Notes: a model not told the origin generated them from the sequence alone. A DNA stretch of 64,000 bases from Gammaproteobacteria bacterium (GCA_016708925.1 JADJET010000022.1:310001-374000); one strand, 5' to 3'. Positions 51,750 to 61,583 are shown, counted from the stretch's first letter. A program made the numbers and translations.

Positions 51750-53579
51750 TTATTCGACGGTAACCGACTTGGCAAGGTTGCGCGGCTGATCCACGTCGGT
51801 GCCTTTCAACACTGCGACGTGATAGGCGAGCAGCTGTAAGGGCAGGGTGTAGACGATGGGTTCGAGGCTCTTGGGGACGTGGGGCAAACTGACCACCGTC
51901 ACTCCGGGCTGATCGCGAAACCCGGCGTCGCGATCAGCGAACACGAACAGCGCGCCGCCGCGCGCCTGCACTTCATGCAGGTTGGACTTGAGCTTTTCGA
52001 GCAGCTCGTTGTTGGGCGCAACCGCAACCACCGGCATATCCGCATCGACCAGCGCCAAAGGGCCGTGCTTGAGCTCCCCGGCCGGGTAGGCCTCGGCGTG
52101 GATGTAGGAGATTTCCTTGAGCTTCAACGCCCCCTCAAGGGCGATGGGATACTGGACACCGCGGCCGAGGAACAGCGCGTGGTGCTTGTCGGCAAAGCAC
52201 TCGAACGTGGCTTCGATTGCGGCGTCAAGCGCCAGTACCCGTCGGCTCAGTTCGGGCAGGGCGTGCAAGGCGGCGACCAGTTCGGCTTCCCGCTCCACGG
52301 ACAGCTTGCCGCGCGCCCGGGCGATGACGATGCACAGCAGTTGCAGCGCCACCAGCTGAGTGGTGAACGCCTTGGTGGACGCCACGCCGATCTCGGGACC
52401 GGCGCGGGTCAGCAGGGCGAGGCCGGTCTCCCGCGCCAGCGAGCTGTTGGCCACGTTGCAGATGGCGAGGCTGTCGAGATAGCCCGCCTCGCGTGTCGCC
52501 TTCAACGCCGCCAGGGTATCGGCGGTCTCCCCGGATTGGGAGATGGCGACGAACAGGGTATTTTTCGGCACCACGACCTTGCGATAGCGATATTCGCTGG
52601 CAACTTCGACCTGGCAGGGGATGCCGGCCCACTCCTCCAACCAGTAACGCGCCACCAGTCCGGCGTGATAGCTGGTGCCGCAGGCCACCAGATGCAGATT
52701 TTCCACCACTGCAAAGCGGTCGGCTGCGGTTGCGCCGAATATCTCGGGCAGGACCCGGTGCGCACTGATGCGGCCTTCCAGGGTGGCGGCCAGCACCGCC
52801 GGCTGTTCGTGGATCTCCTTGAGCATGAAGTGGCGGAAACCGCCTTTGTCGGCGTGGTCGACCGCGTCGGACAAGGTGTGAACGCCGCGCGCCACCACCG
52901 CGCCGTTGCAGTCGCGCACCTGATAGCCCGCTGCCGTCAAGGTGACCCGGTCGCCGTCCTCCAGGTACACGAATCGGTCGGTGACCTGGCGCAGCGCCAG
53001 AGGATCGGAGGCGAGAAAGTGCTCTTCGATGCCGACCCCCAGGACCAGTGGACTGCCGCTGCGCGCACCCACCAGGGTGCCGGGCTCGGTCGCCGAGACC
53101 ACCGCCAGCGCGTAGGCGCCTTCCAGTCTTGTCACTGCGGCATCCAGAGCACCGGCGAGATCCAGACCCTGCTTCAGCAGGTGGTGCATCAGGTGGGCGA
53201 CCGCTTCGGTATCGGTGTCCGACTGGAACTCATAGCCCAAGGCCTCGAGCTCCGCGCGCAGGGCGCGGAAGTTCTCGATGATTCCGTTGTGGACCAGCGC
53301 AATCGGACCCGAGCGGTGGGGGTGAGCGTTTACTTCGTTCGGCTTGCCATGCGTCGCCCAGCGGGTGTGAGCGATGCCGAGGTGGCCCGGGAAGGGGAGG
53401 CGTGCCAGATCGTCCGCTAGCAGCGCGACTTTGCCGGCATGCTTGCGGCAGTGCAGGGCGCCGTCGGCGACGATTGCCATGCCCACCGAATCGTAGCCGC
53501 GATACTCCAGCCGCTTGAGACCCTCGAGCAGAATGGCCGCCACATTGCGCTGGCCGGCGGCGGCAACGATGCCGCACAT
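51750..53579 (-). CDS. glmS: Glutamine--fructose-6-phosphate aminotransferase
   Basis: 609 residues, normal length. Cys2 of MCGIVAAAGQRN is the glutaminase nucleophile. IAHTRWATHGKPNEVNAHPH is the class II amidotransferase motif. The two SIS domains show SYHAGLVARYW, FVAISQSGETADTLAAL and GRGVQYPIALEGALKLKEIS, and the end NLAKSVTVE is conserved. It makes glucosamine-6-phosphate for cell wall synthesis. Its ATG overlaps the glmU stop (TGATG), so the two are translationally coupled. No glmS ribozyme is expected or seen. Confidence 0.96.
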   Translation of the reverse strand: MCGIVAAAGQRNVAAILLEGLKRLEYRGYDSVGMAIVADGALHCRKHAGKVALLADDLARLPFPGHLGIAHTRWATHGKPNEVNAHPHRSGPIALVHNGIIENFRALRAELEALGYEFQSDTDTEAVAHLMHHLLKQGLDLAGALDAAVTRLEGAYALAVVSATEPGTLVGARSGSPLVLGVGIEEHFLASDPLALRQVTDRFVYLEDGDRVTLTAAGYQVRDCNGAVVARGVHTLSDAVDHADKGGFRHFMLKEIHEQPAVLAATLEGRISAHRVLPEIFGATAADRFAVVENLHLVACGTSYHAGLVARYWLEEWAGIPCQVEVASEYRYRKVVVPKNTLFVAISQSGETADTLAALKATREAGYLDSLAICNVANSSLARETGLALLTRAGPEIGVASTKAFTTQLVALQLLCIVIARARGKLSVEREAELVAALHALPELSRRVLALDAAIEATFECFADKHHALFLGRGVQYPIALEGALKLKEISYIHAEAYPAGELKHGPLALVDADMPVVAVAPNNELLEKLKSNLHEVQARGGALFVFADRDAGFRDQPGVTVVSLPHVPKSLEPIVYTLPLQLLAYHVAVLKGTDVDQPRNLAKSVTVE

Positions 53580-54952
53580 CAGTGCTCATCCTTTTTGGAG
53601 GGCCGCTGCCAACCGGGAATGTTGCGCTGCTTGCCACGACCGACACCGAGGTGCTCCGCGGGGACGTCGACAGTGATGGTGGAGCCAGCACCGATGGTGG
53701 CGCCGGGGCCGACCGTCACCGGGGCCACCAAGGCGCTATTGGAACCGATGAAGGCGCCAGCGCCGATGTTGGTGCGATGCTTGGCGACACCGTCGTAGTT
53801 ACAGGTGATGGTGCCCGCGCCCACGTTCACGTCCTCACCCAGCCAGGCGTCGCCGACATAGGCGAGGTGGTTGGCTTTGCTGCCGCGCCCGAACTCCGCC
53901 TGCTTGGTTTCGACGAAGTTACCGATCCGCGCCTGTTCGCCGATGTGCGTTCCCTCCCGCAACCTGGCGAAGGGGCCGACCTGGGCGCCGGCGGCGACGA
54001 CGACCGGCCCTTCGATCAGAGTATTGGCCTTTATCACCGCACCGCGACCGATTTGCGCATCGCGAATCACGCAGTTGGGGCCGATGCGGACGTCATCGCC
54101 CAGCATCACGCGGCCCTCGAATACGCAGTTGATGTCGATGAACACGTCGCGCCCGACGCGCAGCTCGCCACGGCAGTCGAAGCGCGCTGGATCGGCGAGC
54201 GTCGCGCCGGCGGCCAGCAGGCGCTCTGCGTGGGACTTCTGGTAGTGGCGCTCCAGGCGGGCGAGCTGGGCGCGGTCGTTGACGCCTTCGATCTCCGCCA
54301 GACTGTGAGGATGGAAGGTCTGAATCATCGCGCCTTCCGCCGCGGCAAGGGCGACGATATCCGTCAGATAGTATTCGCCCTGCGCGTTTGCGTTGCCGAC
54401 CCGAGCCAGCCAGGCCCGCAGTTTTTGTACCGGCACGGCGATGATTCCGGTGTTGATTTCGGTGCGGGCACGCTGCTCAGGGGTCGCGTCTTTTTCTTCG
54501 ACGATTCCGATCACCGCGCCGCTGCCATCACGCAGGATACGACCGTAGCCGGTGGGATGTTCCGTGTGCGCCGTCAACAACGCCAGCGCGCCCAGGGCGG
54601 CAGATGCCACCATGGCGGTGAGTGTGGCCGGTTCGAGCAGCGGTACATCACCGTAGAGAATCAGCGCGGTCCCGGTGTCATCCAGTTCGGGCAGTGCCTG
54701 GCTCACCGCATGCGCGGTGCCCAGCGGTTCGCGCTGCGCTACCCAGGAAACCGGATAGCCGACGCAAGCCTGCTGCACCAGCGTCAGGTCCACGCCGGCA
54801 ACAACCCAGGTGCGCTGACCAGGGAGCCTTTGGGCTGTATCGAGGACATGGGCGAGCAGGGGCTTGCCGGCGAGGAGGTGAAGGACCTTGGGCAGGGCGG
54901 AGTGCATCCGGGTCCCCTTGCCTGCGGCGAGCACGATGATCTGTGTCTGCAC
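53579..54952 (-). CDS. glmU: Bifunctional GlmU uridyltransferase/acetyltransferase
   Basis: 457 residues (E. coli 456). The pyrophosphorylase motif is VLAAGKGTRMHSALPKVLH, with LYGDVPLLEP. The C-terminal left-handed beta-helix shows hexapeptide repeats (VRIGPNCVIRDAQIG, IGNFVETKQAEFGRG, NVGAGTITCNYDG). It makes UDP-GlcNAc from glucosamine-1-phosphate. GTG 54952 gives the canonical N-terminus and length; a GTG further upstream at 55000 is rejected since a -10 element lies within that stretch. It is co-transcribed with glmS. Confidence 0.95.
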   Translation of the reverse strand: MQTQIIVLAAGKGTRMHSALPKVLHLLAGKPLLAHVLDTAQRLPGQRTWVVAGVDLTLVQQACVGYPVSWVAQREPLGTAHAVSQALPELDDTGTALILYGDVPLLEPATLTAMVASAALGALALLTAHTEHPTGYGRILRDGSGAVIGIVEEKDATPEQRARTEINTGIIAVPVQKLRAWLARVGNANAQGEYYLTDIVALAAAEGAMIQTFHPHSLAEIEGVNDRAQLARLERHYQKSHAERLLAAGATLADPARFDCRGELRVGRDVFIDINCVFEGRVMLGDDVRIGPNCVIRDAQIGRGAVIKANTLIEGPVVVAAGAQVGPFARLREGTHIGEQARIGNFVETKQAEFGRGSKANHLAYVGDAWLGEDVNVGAGTITCNYDGVAKHRTNIGAGAFIGSNSALVAPVTVGPGATIGAGSTITVDVPAEHLGVGRGKQRNIPGWQRPSKKDEH

Positions 54953-54982
54953 GATGACCCTGTGGAGTTCGCTACCGGGCCC

Positions 54983-54988
54983 AGTATA
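54983..54988 (-). promoter_or_regulatory. Possible -10 element for glmU-glmS
   Basis: Minus-strand TATACT within TGTTATACTGGG, about 31 bases before the GTG start. No clear -35 is present. Confidence 0.35.
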
Positions 54989-55002
54989 ACAGCGGGCCAC
55001 AA

Positions 55003-55017
55003 GACGCCGACGGCGTC
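55003..55017 (-). terminator. Weak hairpin after atpC
   Basis: GACGCC-GAC-GGCGTC lies between atpC and glmU and is followed on the minus strand by TTGTGG instead of a T run. It may attenuate rather than stop transcription of the ATP synthase operon into glmU. Confidence 0.3.
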
Positions 55018-55077
55018 AGGGGCGAGGCAAAGTGAAGCGCCGGAACCGCTTGCTACACGCGCAGTGAAGCCTGCGGA

Positions 55078-55509
55078 TCAGCCCGCGTGGCGGGCGCGGC
55101 GGCGCAACTCCTCGATGGTGCGCAGACGTGCAGCGGCCTCGCCCAAGCGGGAGAGTGCCGCCGAATATTCCATCTCGGCCCCGCGATTTTGCAATTCCTG
55201 CTCGGCCTGGCGCTTGGCCTCCAGCGCCGCCGCCTCGTCGAGGTCACCGGCACGATCGCCGGCGTCGGCAAGGATGGTCACCAGATGGGGCTGGACTTCA
55301 AGAAAACCGCTGGAAAGGAAATAAATCTCTTCCTGCCCACCCTGACGTACGACACGCACCGGCCCCGGCTTGATGCCGGTCAGCAGGGGCGCGTGGCCAT
55401 AGGCCACGCCCAATTCGCCCAGCGTGCCGGTCAGTACCAGCATTTCCACCGGGCCCGAAAACATAGATTTTTCGGCGGTCACTATGTCGCAGTGAAACAT
55501 CATGGCCAT
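55078..55509 (-). CDS. atpC: ATP synthase F1 subunit epsilon
   Basis: 143 residues. FHCDIVTAEKSMFSGPVEML starts the beta-barrel, with GELGVAYGHAPLLTGIKPG and FLSSGFLEVQPHLVTILAD. The C-terminal helical hairpin (LDEAAALEAKRQAEQEL) is present. It belongs to the central stalk and inhibits ATP hydrolysis. It is the last atp gene, 27 bases after atpD. Confidence 0.95.
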   Translation of the reverse strand: MAMMFHCDIVTAEKSMFSGPVEMLVLTGTLGELGVAYGHAPLLTGIKPGPVRVVRQGGQEEIYFLSSGFLEVQPHLVTILADAGDRAGDLDEAAALEAKRQAEQELQNRGAEMEYSAALSRLGEAAARLRTIEELRRRARHAG

Positions 55510-55536
55510 CGCTGGTTCGCGCCCCGCCCGCAGTGA

Positions 55537-56913
55537 TTAAAGAGTTTTCGCTTTCTCGACAGCTTCTTCGATGGAGCCGACCATGTAGAAAGCCTGTTCG
55601 GGCAAGTGGTCGTAATCGCCATTGAGAATGCCTTTGAAGCTGGCAACCGTTTCTTTCAACGGCACATATTTGCCTGGACTGCCCGTGAAAACTTCGGCGA
55701 CGAAGAAGGGCTGCGACAGGAAGCGCTGGATTTTCCGCGCCCGATCCACCACCAGCTTGTCCTCCTCGGACAGTTCGTCCATGCCGAGGATGGCGATGAT
55801 GTCGCGCAACTCTTTGTAGCGCTGCAACACCGACTGCACACCGCGCGCCACGTCGTAGTGATCCTTGCCGATCACCAGGGGATCCAGCAACCGCGAAGTG
55901 GAATCGAGCGGATCCACCGCCGGGTAAATCCCTAGCTCCGCGATCTGCCGTGACAACACCAAAGTCGCATCCAGGTGCGCGAAGGTGGTGGCGGGCGAGG
56001 GGTCGGTGAGGTCGTCCGCGGGCACATACACCGCTTGGAAGGAGGTGATGGAGCCGGTTTGCGTCGAGGTGATGCGCTCCTGCAACACACCCATCTCGGC
56101 GGCCAGAGTCGGCTGATAACCCACCGCCGACGGCATGCGGCCGAGCAGTGCCGATACTTCAGTACCAGCCAACGTGTAGCGGTAGATGTTGTCGACGAAC
56201 ATAAGGACGTCGCGGCCTTCGTCGCGGAAGTATTCCGCCATGGTGAGGCCGGTCAGGGCGACGCGCAGGCGGTTGCCGGGCGGCTCGTTCATCTGCCCAT
56301 ACACCAGCGCCACCTTGTCGAGTACGTTCGATTCCTTCATTTCGTGGTAGAAATCGTTACCTTCCCGGGTGCGCTCGCCGACACCGGCGAACACCGAAAA
56401 TCCGGAGTGCTCCATGGCGATGTTGCGGATCAGCTCCATGAGCGTCACGGTCTTGCCCACCCCGGCGCCACCGAACAGGCCGACCTTGCCGCCCTTGGAG
56501 ATCGGCATGATGAGGTCGATTACCTTGATGCCGGTTTCGAGCAGCTCCACGGCGGACGACTGCTCGGCGTAGGACGGCGCGGCGCGGTGGATCGGCATCC
56601 GCGCTTCGTGCTGAATCGGACCGGCTTCGTCGATGGGGTTGCCGAGCACGTCCATGATACGGCCCAGGGTGCCCTGCCCGACGGGCACGGCGATCGGGCT
56701 GCCCGTGTTGCTGACGTTGAGGCCGCGACTGACGCCCTCGGAGGAACCCATGGCAATGGTTCGCACCACGCCGTCGCCGAGTTGCTGCTGGACTTCGAGA
56801 GTAAGACCCCGCGCGTCCACCAGCAGCGCATCATAGACATTCGGAACGCTGTCGCGCGGGAATTCCACGTCGATGACAGCACCGATGATCTGCACGATAC
56901 GTCCGCTACTCAT
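55537..56913 (-). CDS. atpD: ATP synthase F1 subunit beta
   Basis: 458 residues. The P-loop is GLFGGAGVGKTVTLMELIRN, catalytic Glu lies in AGVGERTREGNDFYHEM and the DELSEED motif is present. LMFVDNIYRYTLAGTEVS is the Walker B region. It is the catalytic subunit of F1. It lies between atpG and atpC in the standard order. Confidence 0.97.
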   Translation of the reverse strand: MSSGRIVQIIGAVIDVEFPRDSVPNVYDALLVDARGLTLEVQQQLGDGVVRTIAMGSSEGVSRGLNVSNTGSPIAVPVGQGTLGRIMDVLGNPIDEAGPIQHEARMPIHRAAPSYAEQSSAVELLETGIKVIDLIMPISKGGKVGLFGGAGVGKTVTLMELIRNIAMEHSGFSVFAGVGERTREGNDFYHEMKESNVLDKVALVYGQMNEPPGNRLRVALTGLTMAEYFRDEGRDVLMFVDNIYRYTLAGTEVSALLGRMPSAVGYQPTLAAEMGVLQERITSTQTGSITSFQAVYVPADDLTDPSPATTFAHLDATLVLSRQIAELGIYPAVDPLDSTSRLLDPLVIGKDHYDVARGVQSVLQRYKELRDIIAILGMDELSEEDKLVVDRARKIQRFLSQPFFVAEVFTGSPGKYVPLKETVASFKGILNGDYDHLPEQAFYMVGSIEEAVEKAKTL

Positions 56914-56962
56914 TTGCTATCCTCTCGCAATACGAAATATACGTTGCTGGTGCCAAGCCTGA

Positions 56963-57823
56963 TCAGACGGCGGCTGCGCCGCTGACGATCTCTGACAGTT
57001 CCTGGGTGATCGCCGCCTGCCGTGCCTTGTTGTAAAGCAGCTCCAGCTCGTCGATCAGGGTGGAGGCGTTTTCGGTGGCATTCTTCATCGCCACCATCCG
57101 CGCAGCCTGCTCGCAGGCCTTGTTCTCAACCACGCTCTGGTACACCTGGGATTCCATGTACCGCGCCAGCAGTCCGTCGAGCAGCTCTTTGGCGTCGGGT
57201 TCATACAGATAATCCCAGTGGTGCTTCAGCTTGTCGTCGCTGACCGGATCAAGCGGCAACAACTGCTCCGCCACCGGCTTTTGGGTCATCGTATTGACAA
57301 ACTTGTTGCTGGCAAGAAACAAGCGATCAATGCGTTTTTCCTCGTAGCTGTCGAGCATCACCTTGACACTGCCGACCAGCGTCTGTACCAACGGCTTGTC
57401 GCCGAGGTCGCGCACGCTGGCGACGACGTTGCCGCCGTGACTACCGAAAAACGCGCTCGCCTTTGCGCCGATAGTGCAGACATCGATGCCGACGCCCTGG
57501 CGGTTCCATTCCGCCATCGCTTTCAGGGCGGTCTTGAAAAGATTGATGTTCAAACCGCCACAGAGGCCCCGGTCGGTGGAAATCAGGATGAAACCGACGC
57601 GCTTGACCTCGCGCACCGTCATGTACTGGTGGCGGTACTCCGGCGACGCGTTGGCGATGTGTCCCACCACGCCGCGAATACGTTCCGCATAAGGCCGGCC
57701 GAGCGCCATCTGGTCCTGGGCGCGGCGCATTTTGCTGGCCGCGACCATCTCCATGGCGCTGGTGATCTTTTGCGTACTCTTGACGCTGGTGATCTTGGTC
57801 TTGACTTCTTTTCCAACGGCCAT
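56963..57823 (-). CDS. atpG: ATP synthase F1 subunit gamma
   Basis: 286 residues. The N-terminal helix is VKTKITSVKSTQKITSAMEM, with FILISTDRGLCGGLNINLFK in the middle and the C-terminal helix MKNATENASTLIDELELLYN, NKARQAAITQELSEIVSGA. It is the rotating central shaft. Confidence 0.97.
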   Translation of the reverse strand: MAVGKEVKTKITSVKSTQKITSAMEMVAASKMRRAQDQMALGRPYAERIRGVVGHIANASPEYRHQYMTVREVKRVGFILISTDRGLCGGLNINLFKTALKAMAEWNRQGVGIDVCTIGAKASAFFGSHGGNVVASVRDLGDKPLVQTLVGSVKVMLDSYEEKRIDRLFLASNKFVNTMTQKPVAEQLLPLDPVSDDKLKHHWDYLYEPDAKELLDGLLARYMESQVYQSVVENKACEQAARMVAMKNATENASTLIDELELLYNKARQAAITQELSEIVSGAAAV

Positions 57824-57852
57824 CGCAGTCAGCTTCCCGGCGCTCTAGGTGT

Positions 57853-59397
57853 TTACCAGGTTTGGGTGGCGACGAATTTATCGAGTGCCGCCTTGAAAGC
57901 GCCCTCGATTTCGTCGTTCCAGTCGCCCTTGGCATCGACGCGCTCGATCAACGCCGCGTGCTCCGCTTTCATATAGGACAGCAGCGCCGCTTCGAAGGCG
58001 CCGACCTTGCTCACCTCGACGGTCTTCAGATAGCCCTGATTCGCGGCGTAAAGGACGATCCCCATCTCGGCCACGCTCATCGGCGAGTACTGCGCCTGCT
58101 TCATCAGTTCCGTAACCCGCTGGCCGTGCTCGAGCTGCGACCGAGTCGCTTCATCGAGATCGGACGCAAACTGTGAGAACGCGGCCAGTTCGCGGTACTG
58201 CGCCAGCGCAAGCCGAATCCCGCCACCCAGTTTCTTGATGATCTTGGTCTGCGCGGAGCCGCCCACCCGGGACACCGACAACCCCGCGTTCATGGCCGGA
58301 CGAATACCGGAGTTGAACAGGTCGGTCTCGACAAAAATCTGGCCGTCCGTGATCGAAATCACGTTGGTCGGCACGAAAGCCGAAACGTCGCCAGCCTGGG
58401 TTTCGATGATCGGCAGCGCGGTCAGCGAACCGGTGCGGCCTTTCACTTCACCCTTGGTGAACTTCTCGACATAATCGGCGTTGACGCGCGCGGATCGTTC
58501 CAGCAACCGGGAGTGCAGATAGAACACGTCACCAGGGTAGGCTTCGCGGCCGGGCGGACGCCGCAGCAGCAGGGAAATCTGGCGATAGGCCCAGGCCTGC
58601 TTGGTCAAATCGTCATAGATGATCAGGGCATCCTGGCCGCGGTCGCGGTAGTACTCGCCCATGGTGCAGCCCGCGTAAGGCGCGAGAAACTGCATGGATG
58701 CCGGATCGGATGCGGTGGCGGCCACGACGATGGTGTGGGCCATGGCGCCGTGTTCTTCGAGCTTGCGCACGACGTTGGCAACGGTCGAGGATTTCTGACC
58801 GATCGCAACATAGACACATTTGATGCCGGTATTTTTCTGATTGATGATCGCGTCGATGGCAATCGCGGTCTTGCCGATCTGACGGTCGCCGATAATCAGT
58901 TCACGCTGTCCGCGGCCGACCGGGACCATGGCGTCGATGGCTTTGAGTCCGGTTTGCACCGGCTGGTCGACCGATTGCCGCTCGATAACCCCGGGGGCGA
59001 CTTTTTCCAGCGCATCCGTCAATTTCGCGGCGATGGGGCCGCGGCCATCAATGGGATTGCCCAGCGCATCCACCACCCGGCCTTCCAGCTCGGGGCCGAT
59101 GGGCACTTCCAGAATACGCCCGGTGCAGCGCGCCTTCTGGCCTTCCGCCAGACCCAGATAGTCGCCGAGAATCACGGCGCCGACCGAATCGCGCTCGAGG
59201 TTGAGCGCCATCCCGTACAGACCGCCGTCAAACGCGATCATTTCCCCGTACATCACGCTGCGCAAGCCGTGGATGCGCACGATGCCGTCGGATACCGAGA
59301 CGATCGTTCCCTCGTCCTGGGCTTCAGCGGCCACATCGAGGCGTTCAATCCTCTGCCTGATCAGTTCGCTGATTTCAGACGGATTCAATTGCTGCAT
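57853..59397 (-). CDS. atpA: ATP synthase F1 subunit alpha
   Basis: 514 residues. The non-catalytic nucleotide-binding P-loop reads GDRQIGKTAIAID, where E. coli has GDRQTGKT: the residue before GKT is Ile instead of Thr. Other motifs are normal (YDDLTKQAWAYRQISLLLRR, RVGGSAQTKIIKKLGG). It forms the alpha3-beta3 hexamer. Confidence 0.97.
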   Translation of the reverse strand: MQQLNPSEISELIRQRIERLDVAAEAQDEGTIVSVSDGIVRIHGLRSVMYGEMIAFDGGLYGMALNLERDSVGAVILGDYLGLAEGQKARCTGRILEVPIGPELEGRVVDALGNPIDGRGPIAAKLTDALEKVAPGVIERQSVDQPVQTGLKAIDAMVPVGRGQRELIIGDRQIGKTAIAIDAIINQKNTGIKCVYVAIGQKSSTVANVVRKLEEHGAMAHTIVVAATASDPASMQFLAPYAGCTMGEYYRDRGQDALIIYDDLTKQAWAYRQISLLLRRPPGREAYPGDVFYLHSRLLERSARVNADYVEKFTKGEVKGRTGSLTALPIIETQAGDVSAFVPTNVISITDGQIFVETDLFNSGIRPAMNAGLSVSRVGGSAQTKIIKKLGGGIRLALAQYRELAAFSQFASDLDEATRSQLEHGQRVTELMKQAQYSPMSVAEMGIVLYAANQGYLKTVEVSKVGAFEAALLSYMKAEHAALIERVDAKGDWNDEIEGAFKAALDKFVATQTW

Positions 59398-59415
59398 GTC
59401 GTGATTCCTCGATTC

Positions 59416-59952
59416 CTAGGAAAGTAATGCATCGGCGAGTTTGTTGAGGCGTCCGCGCAGGGATCCGTCGATGACCGTGTCACCGGCCCGGATCACCGCA
59501 CCACCCAACAGGGTCGGGTCGATAGAGACCTCTACGCGGACTTCGCGACCCAACCGCTGCCCGAGTGCCGCCGCCAGTCGTGCGCGCAAGGCCTCGCTCA
59601 GTGGCGCCGCCGTGACGACATCCACATCGATGGTGCGCTCCAGATTCGCCTTGAGCGCCTGGAATTGTTCATGTACGGCCGGCAGCAGCAAGAGTCGATT
59701 GTTGTCGGCCATTACCTGCAAAAAATTCTGCATGCCCCTGTCGAGAACGCCGTCGCACAATCTCAGCAACACCGCCGCGCGCTCTGGCCCCGTGTAGGTC
59801 GGAGAATGCAACAGCACGGCGATCTTTTCGTCTCCGGCCAGCGCCGCAAGCATTGCGAGAGCTGGGGACCAGGATTCGAGAGCGCCTCCGGCAACAGCAT
59901 GTTCAAATGCCGCGTTGGCGTAAGGCCGGGCGAGGGTGCTGAGTTCAGCCAT
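59416..59952 (-). CDS. atpH: ATP synthase F1 subunit delta
   Basis: 178 residues. TLARPYANAAFEHAVAGG is the typical OSCP/delta start, and the C-terminus is VSIDPTLLGGAVIRAGDTVI, DGSLRGRLNKL. It links F1 to the peripheral stalk. It lies 9 bases after atpF. Confidence 0.95.
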   Translation of the reverse strand: MAELSTLARPYANAAFEHAVAGGALESWSPALAMLAALAGDEKIAVLLHSPTYTGPERAAVLLRLCDGVLDRGMQNFLQVMADNNRLLLLPAVHEQFQALKANLERTIDVDVVTAAPLSEALRARLAAALGQRLGREVRVEVSIDPTLLGGAVIRAGDTVIDGSLRGRLNKLADALLS

Positions 59953-59961
59953 GGTTGCCGC

Positions 59962-60432
59962 CTACAGCCGTGCTGCGAGGCTGTCCACCAACTCGCTGTT
60001 GGCCGCCTCCCCAACCGAACGCTGAAGAATTTGTTCCGCGCCGGCAATAGCGAGCTGTGCGACTTTGCCACGCAGCTCTTCCTTGGCACGATTGAACTCG
60101 CGCTCGATTTCAGCTTCTGCTGCCACCAGCAGACGTTCGCCTTCTTCGCGCGCTTTTTGCTTCGCCTCTTCGATGACGACACCAGCCTGTTTGCGCGCCA
60201 GCTCGATAATTCCTGCCGCTTCCTGTTTGGCCTGGCGCAATTGATCCGTCGCCTTGTCCTGCGCCAGCTCCAGATCACGCACTGCGCGATCGGCGGCAGC
60301 CAGACCATCGGCGATCTTTTTTTCACGCTCTTCCATGGCGTTCGTGATCGGCGGCCAGACGTACTTCGCGCAAAACCACACGAAGATGGCAAACGAAATT
60401 ACCTGCCCAATGATGGTCAGATTGATATTCAC
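59962..60432 (-). CDS. atpF: ATP synthase F0 subunit b
   Basis: 156 residues. One N-terminal membrane helix (LTIIGQVISFAIFVWFCAKY) is followed by WPPITNAMEEREKKIADGLA and a long charged helix rich in Ala, Glu, Lys and Arg. It forms the peripheral stalk dimer. Confidence 0.95.
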   Translation of the reverse strand: MNINLTIIGQVISFAIFVWFCAKYVWPPITNAMEEREKKIADGLAAADRAVRDLELAQDKATDQLRQAKQEAAGIIELARKQAGVVIEEAKQKAREEGERLLVAAEAEIEREFNRAKEELRGKVAQLAIAGAEQILQRSVGEAANSELVDSLAARL

Positions 60433-60465
60433 ATCGACATCCTCGATCGTCCTTTAGAGCCGCAA

Positions 60466-60702
60466 TCACTGCCCGGCGACGGCGAACAACAGGAAGAGAC
60501 CAATGCCGACGCCGATCATCGGAACCGCATCCACAAGACCCATGACAACAAAAAACTGGGTCCGCAGCAGGGGGATCAGTTCGGGCTGACGGGCCGCGCC
60601 CTCAAGAAACTTGCCGCCCAGAAGGGCCACGCCGATGGCGGCACCTACCGCGCCAAGACCCATCACCAGTGCGCCGGCCAGATATATCAGTGCGTTTTCC
60701 AT
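60466..60702 (-). CDS. atpE: ATP synthase F0 subunit c
   Basis: 78 residues, two membrane helices. The first is ALVMGLGAVGAAIGVALLGG, the loop ARQPE is conserved, and the second helix has the ion-binding Asp in VVMGLVDAVPMIGVGIG. The lack of the extra Gln/Glu/Ser pattern suggests proton rather than sodium coupling. ATG 60702 with GGAG upstream gives the normal size; the frame is open upstream, but not coding. Confidence 0.95.
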   Translation of the reverse strand: MENALIYLAGALVMGLGAVGAAIGVALLGGKFLEGAARQPELIPLLRTQFFVVMGLVDAVPMIGVGIGLFLLFAVAGQ

Positions 60703-60749
60703 TTTTGCTCCATTTAGTGCGGTTGAACGTGGGTTGGTGGTTGTATTGG

Positions 60750-61583
60750 TTAATGCTCTTCCACTGCAAAGGCCGCTGAAAGATAAACAATTGTCAGCAC
60801 CATGAAAATGAAGGCCTGCAGAAAAATAATCAGGATGTGGAAAATCGCCCAGGGCACGGAGAGCGCCCACTGTCCCCACCAGGGTAACAGCGCGATCAAG
60901 ATGAAAATCATTTCGCCGGCATAGAGGTTGCCGAACAACCGCAATCCCAGGGAAAGCGGTTTGGCAAGCAAGGTGACAGACTCGAGGATCAAGTTAACCG
61001 GCAAACCGAGCTTCCCGAAAGGATGAAACGACAACTCGGCCGCGAAGCCACCCAGGCCCTTTTGTTTGACGCTGTAAAAAAGCACCAGGGCAAATACGCT
61101 GAGCGCGAGCCCCATGGTGACGTTGACGTCCGTGGAGGGAACCACTTTGAGATAGGGAACACCCGCCATTTGGGCCAGCGCGGGAATAAAATCCACCGGC
61201 ACCAAATCCATGGTGTTCATCAGCAGCACCCAGACGAAGATGGTCAGAGCGAGCGGCCCGATCATCTTGCTCTCGTGGCTGAACATACTCTTGATATTGT
61301 TGTTGACGAATTCGACCGTGATTTCTATGAGATTCTGGCGACGCCCAGGGACACCCGTGGTCACCCTCCGGGCAACTGCCCAGGACAGCGCCATAAAAAC
61401 GGCCCCGAGAACCACGGAGAAGCCGATGGAATCGAGATTGATGGACCAGAACCCCATCCGGGCGATTTCTTCACCGCTACGGGCGATACCCCAGGTTCCA
61501 TCCGTGTGTTGCCCGAAAGTCAGGTTGGTCAGGTGGTGGGCGATATACTCCCCCGAGGAGTTCGCGCCGCTTTCTGATGCCAT
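60750..61583 (-). CDS. atpB: ATP synthase F0 subunit a
   Basis: 277 residues with about five membrane helices. The essential Arg lies in AKPLSLGLRLFGNLYAGEMI. ESKMIGPLALTIFVWVLLMN and SFHPFGKLGLPVNLILESV are also typical. It forms the proton half-channels with the c ring. Confidence 0.96.
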   Translation of the reverse strand: MASESGANSSGEYIAHHLTNLTFGQHTDGTWGIARSGEEIARMGFWSINLDSIGFSVVLGAVFMALSWAVARRVTTGVPGRRQNLIEITVEFVNNNIKSMFSHESKMIGPLALTIFVWVLLMNTMDLVPVDFIPALAQMAGVPYLKVVPSTDVNVTMGLALSVFALVLFYSVKQKGLGGFAAELSFHPFGKLGLPVNLILESVTLLAKPLSLGLRLFGNLYAGEMIFILIALLPWWGQWALSVPWAIFHILIIFLQAFIFMVLTIVYLSAAFAVEEH

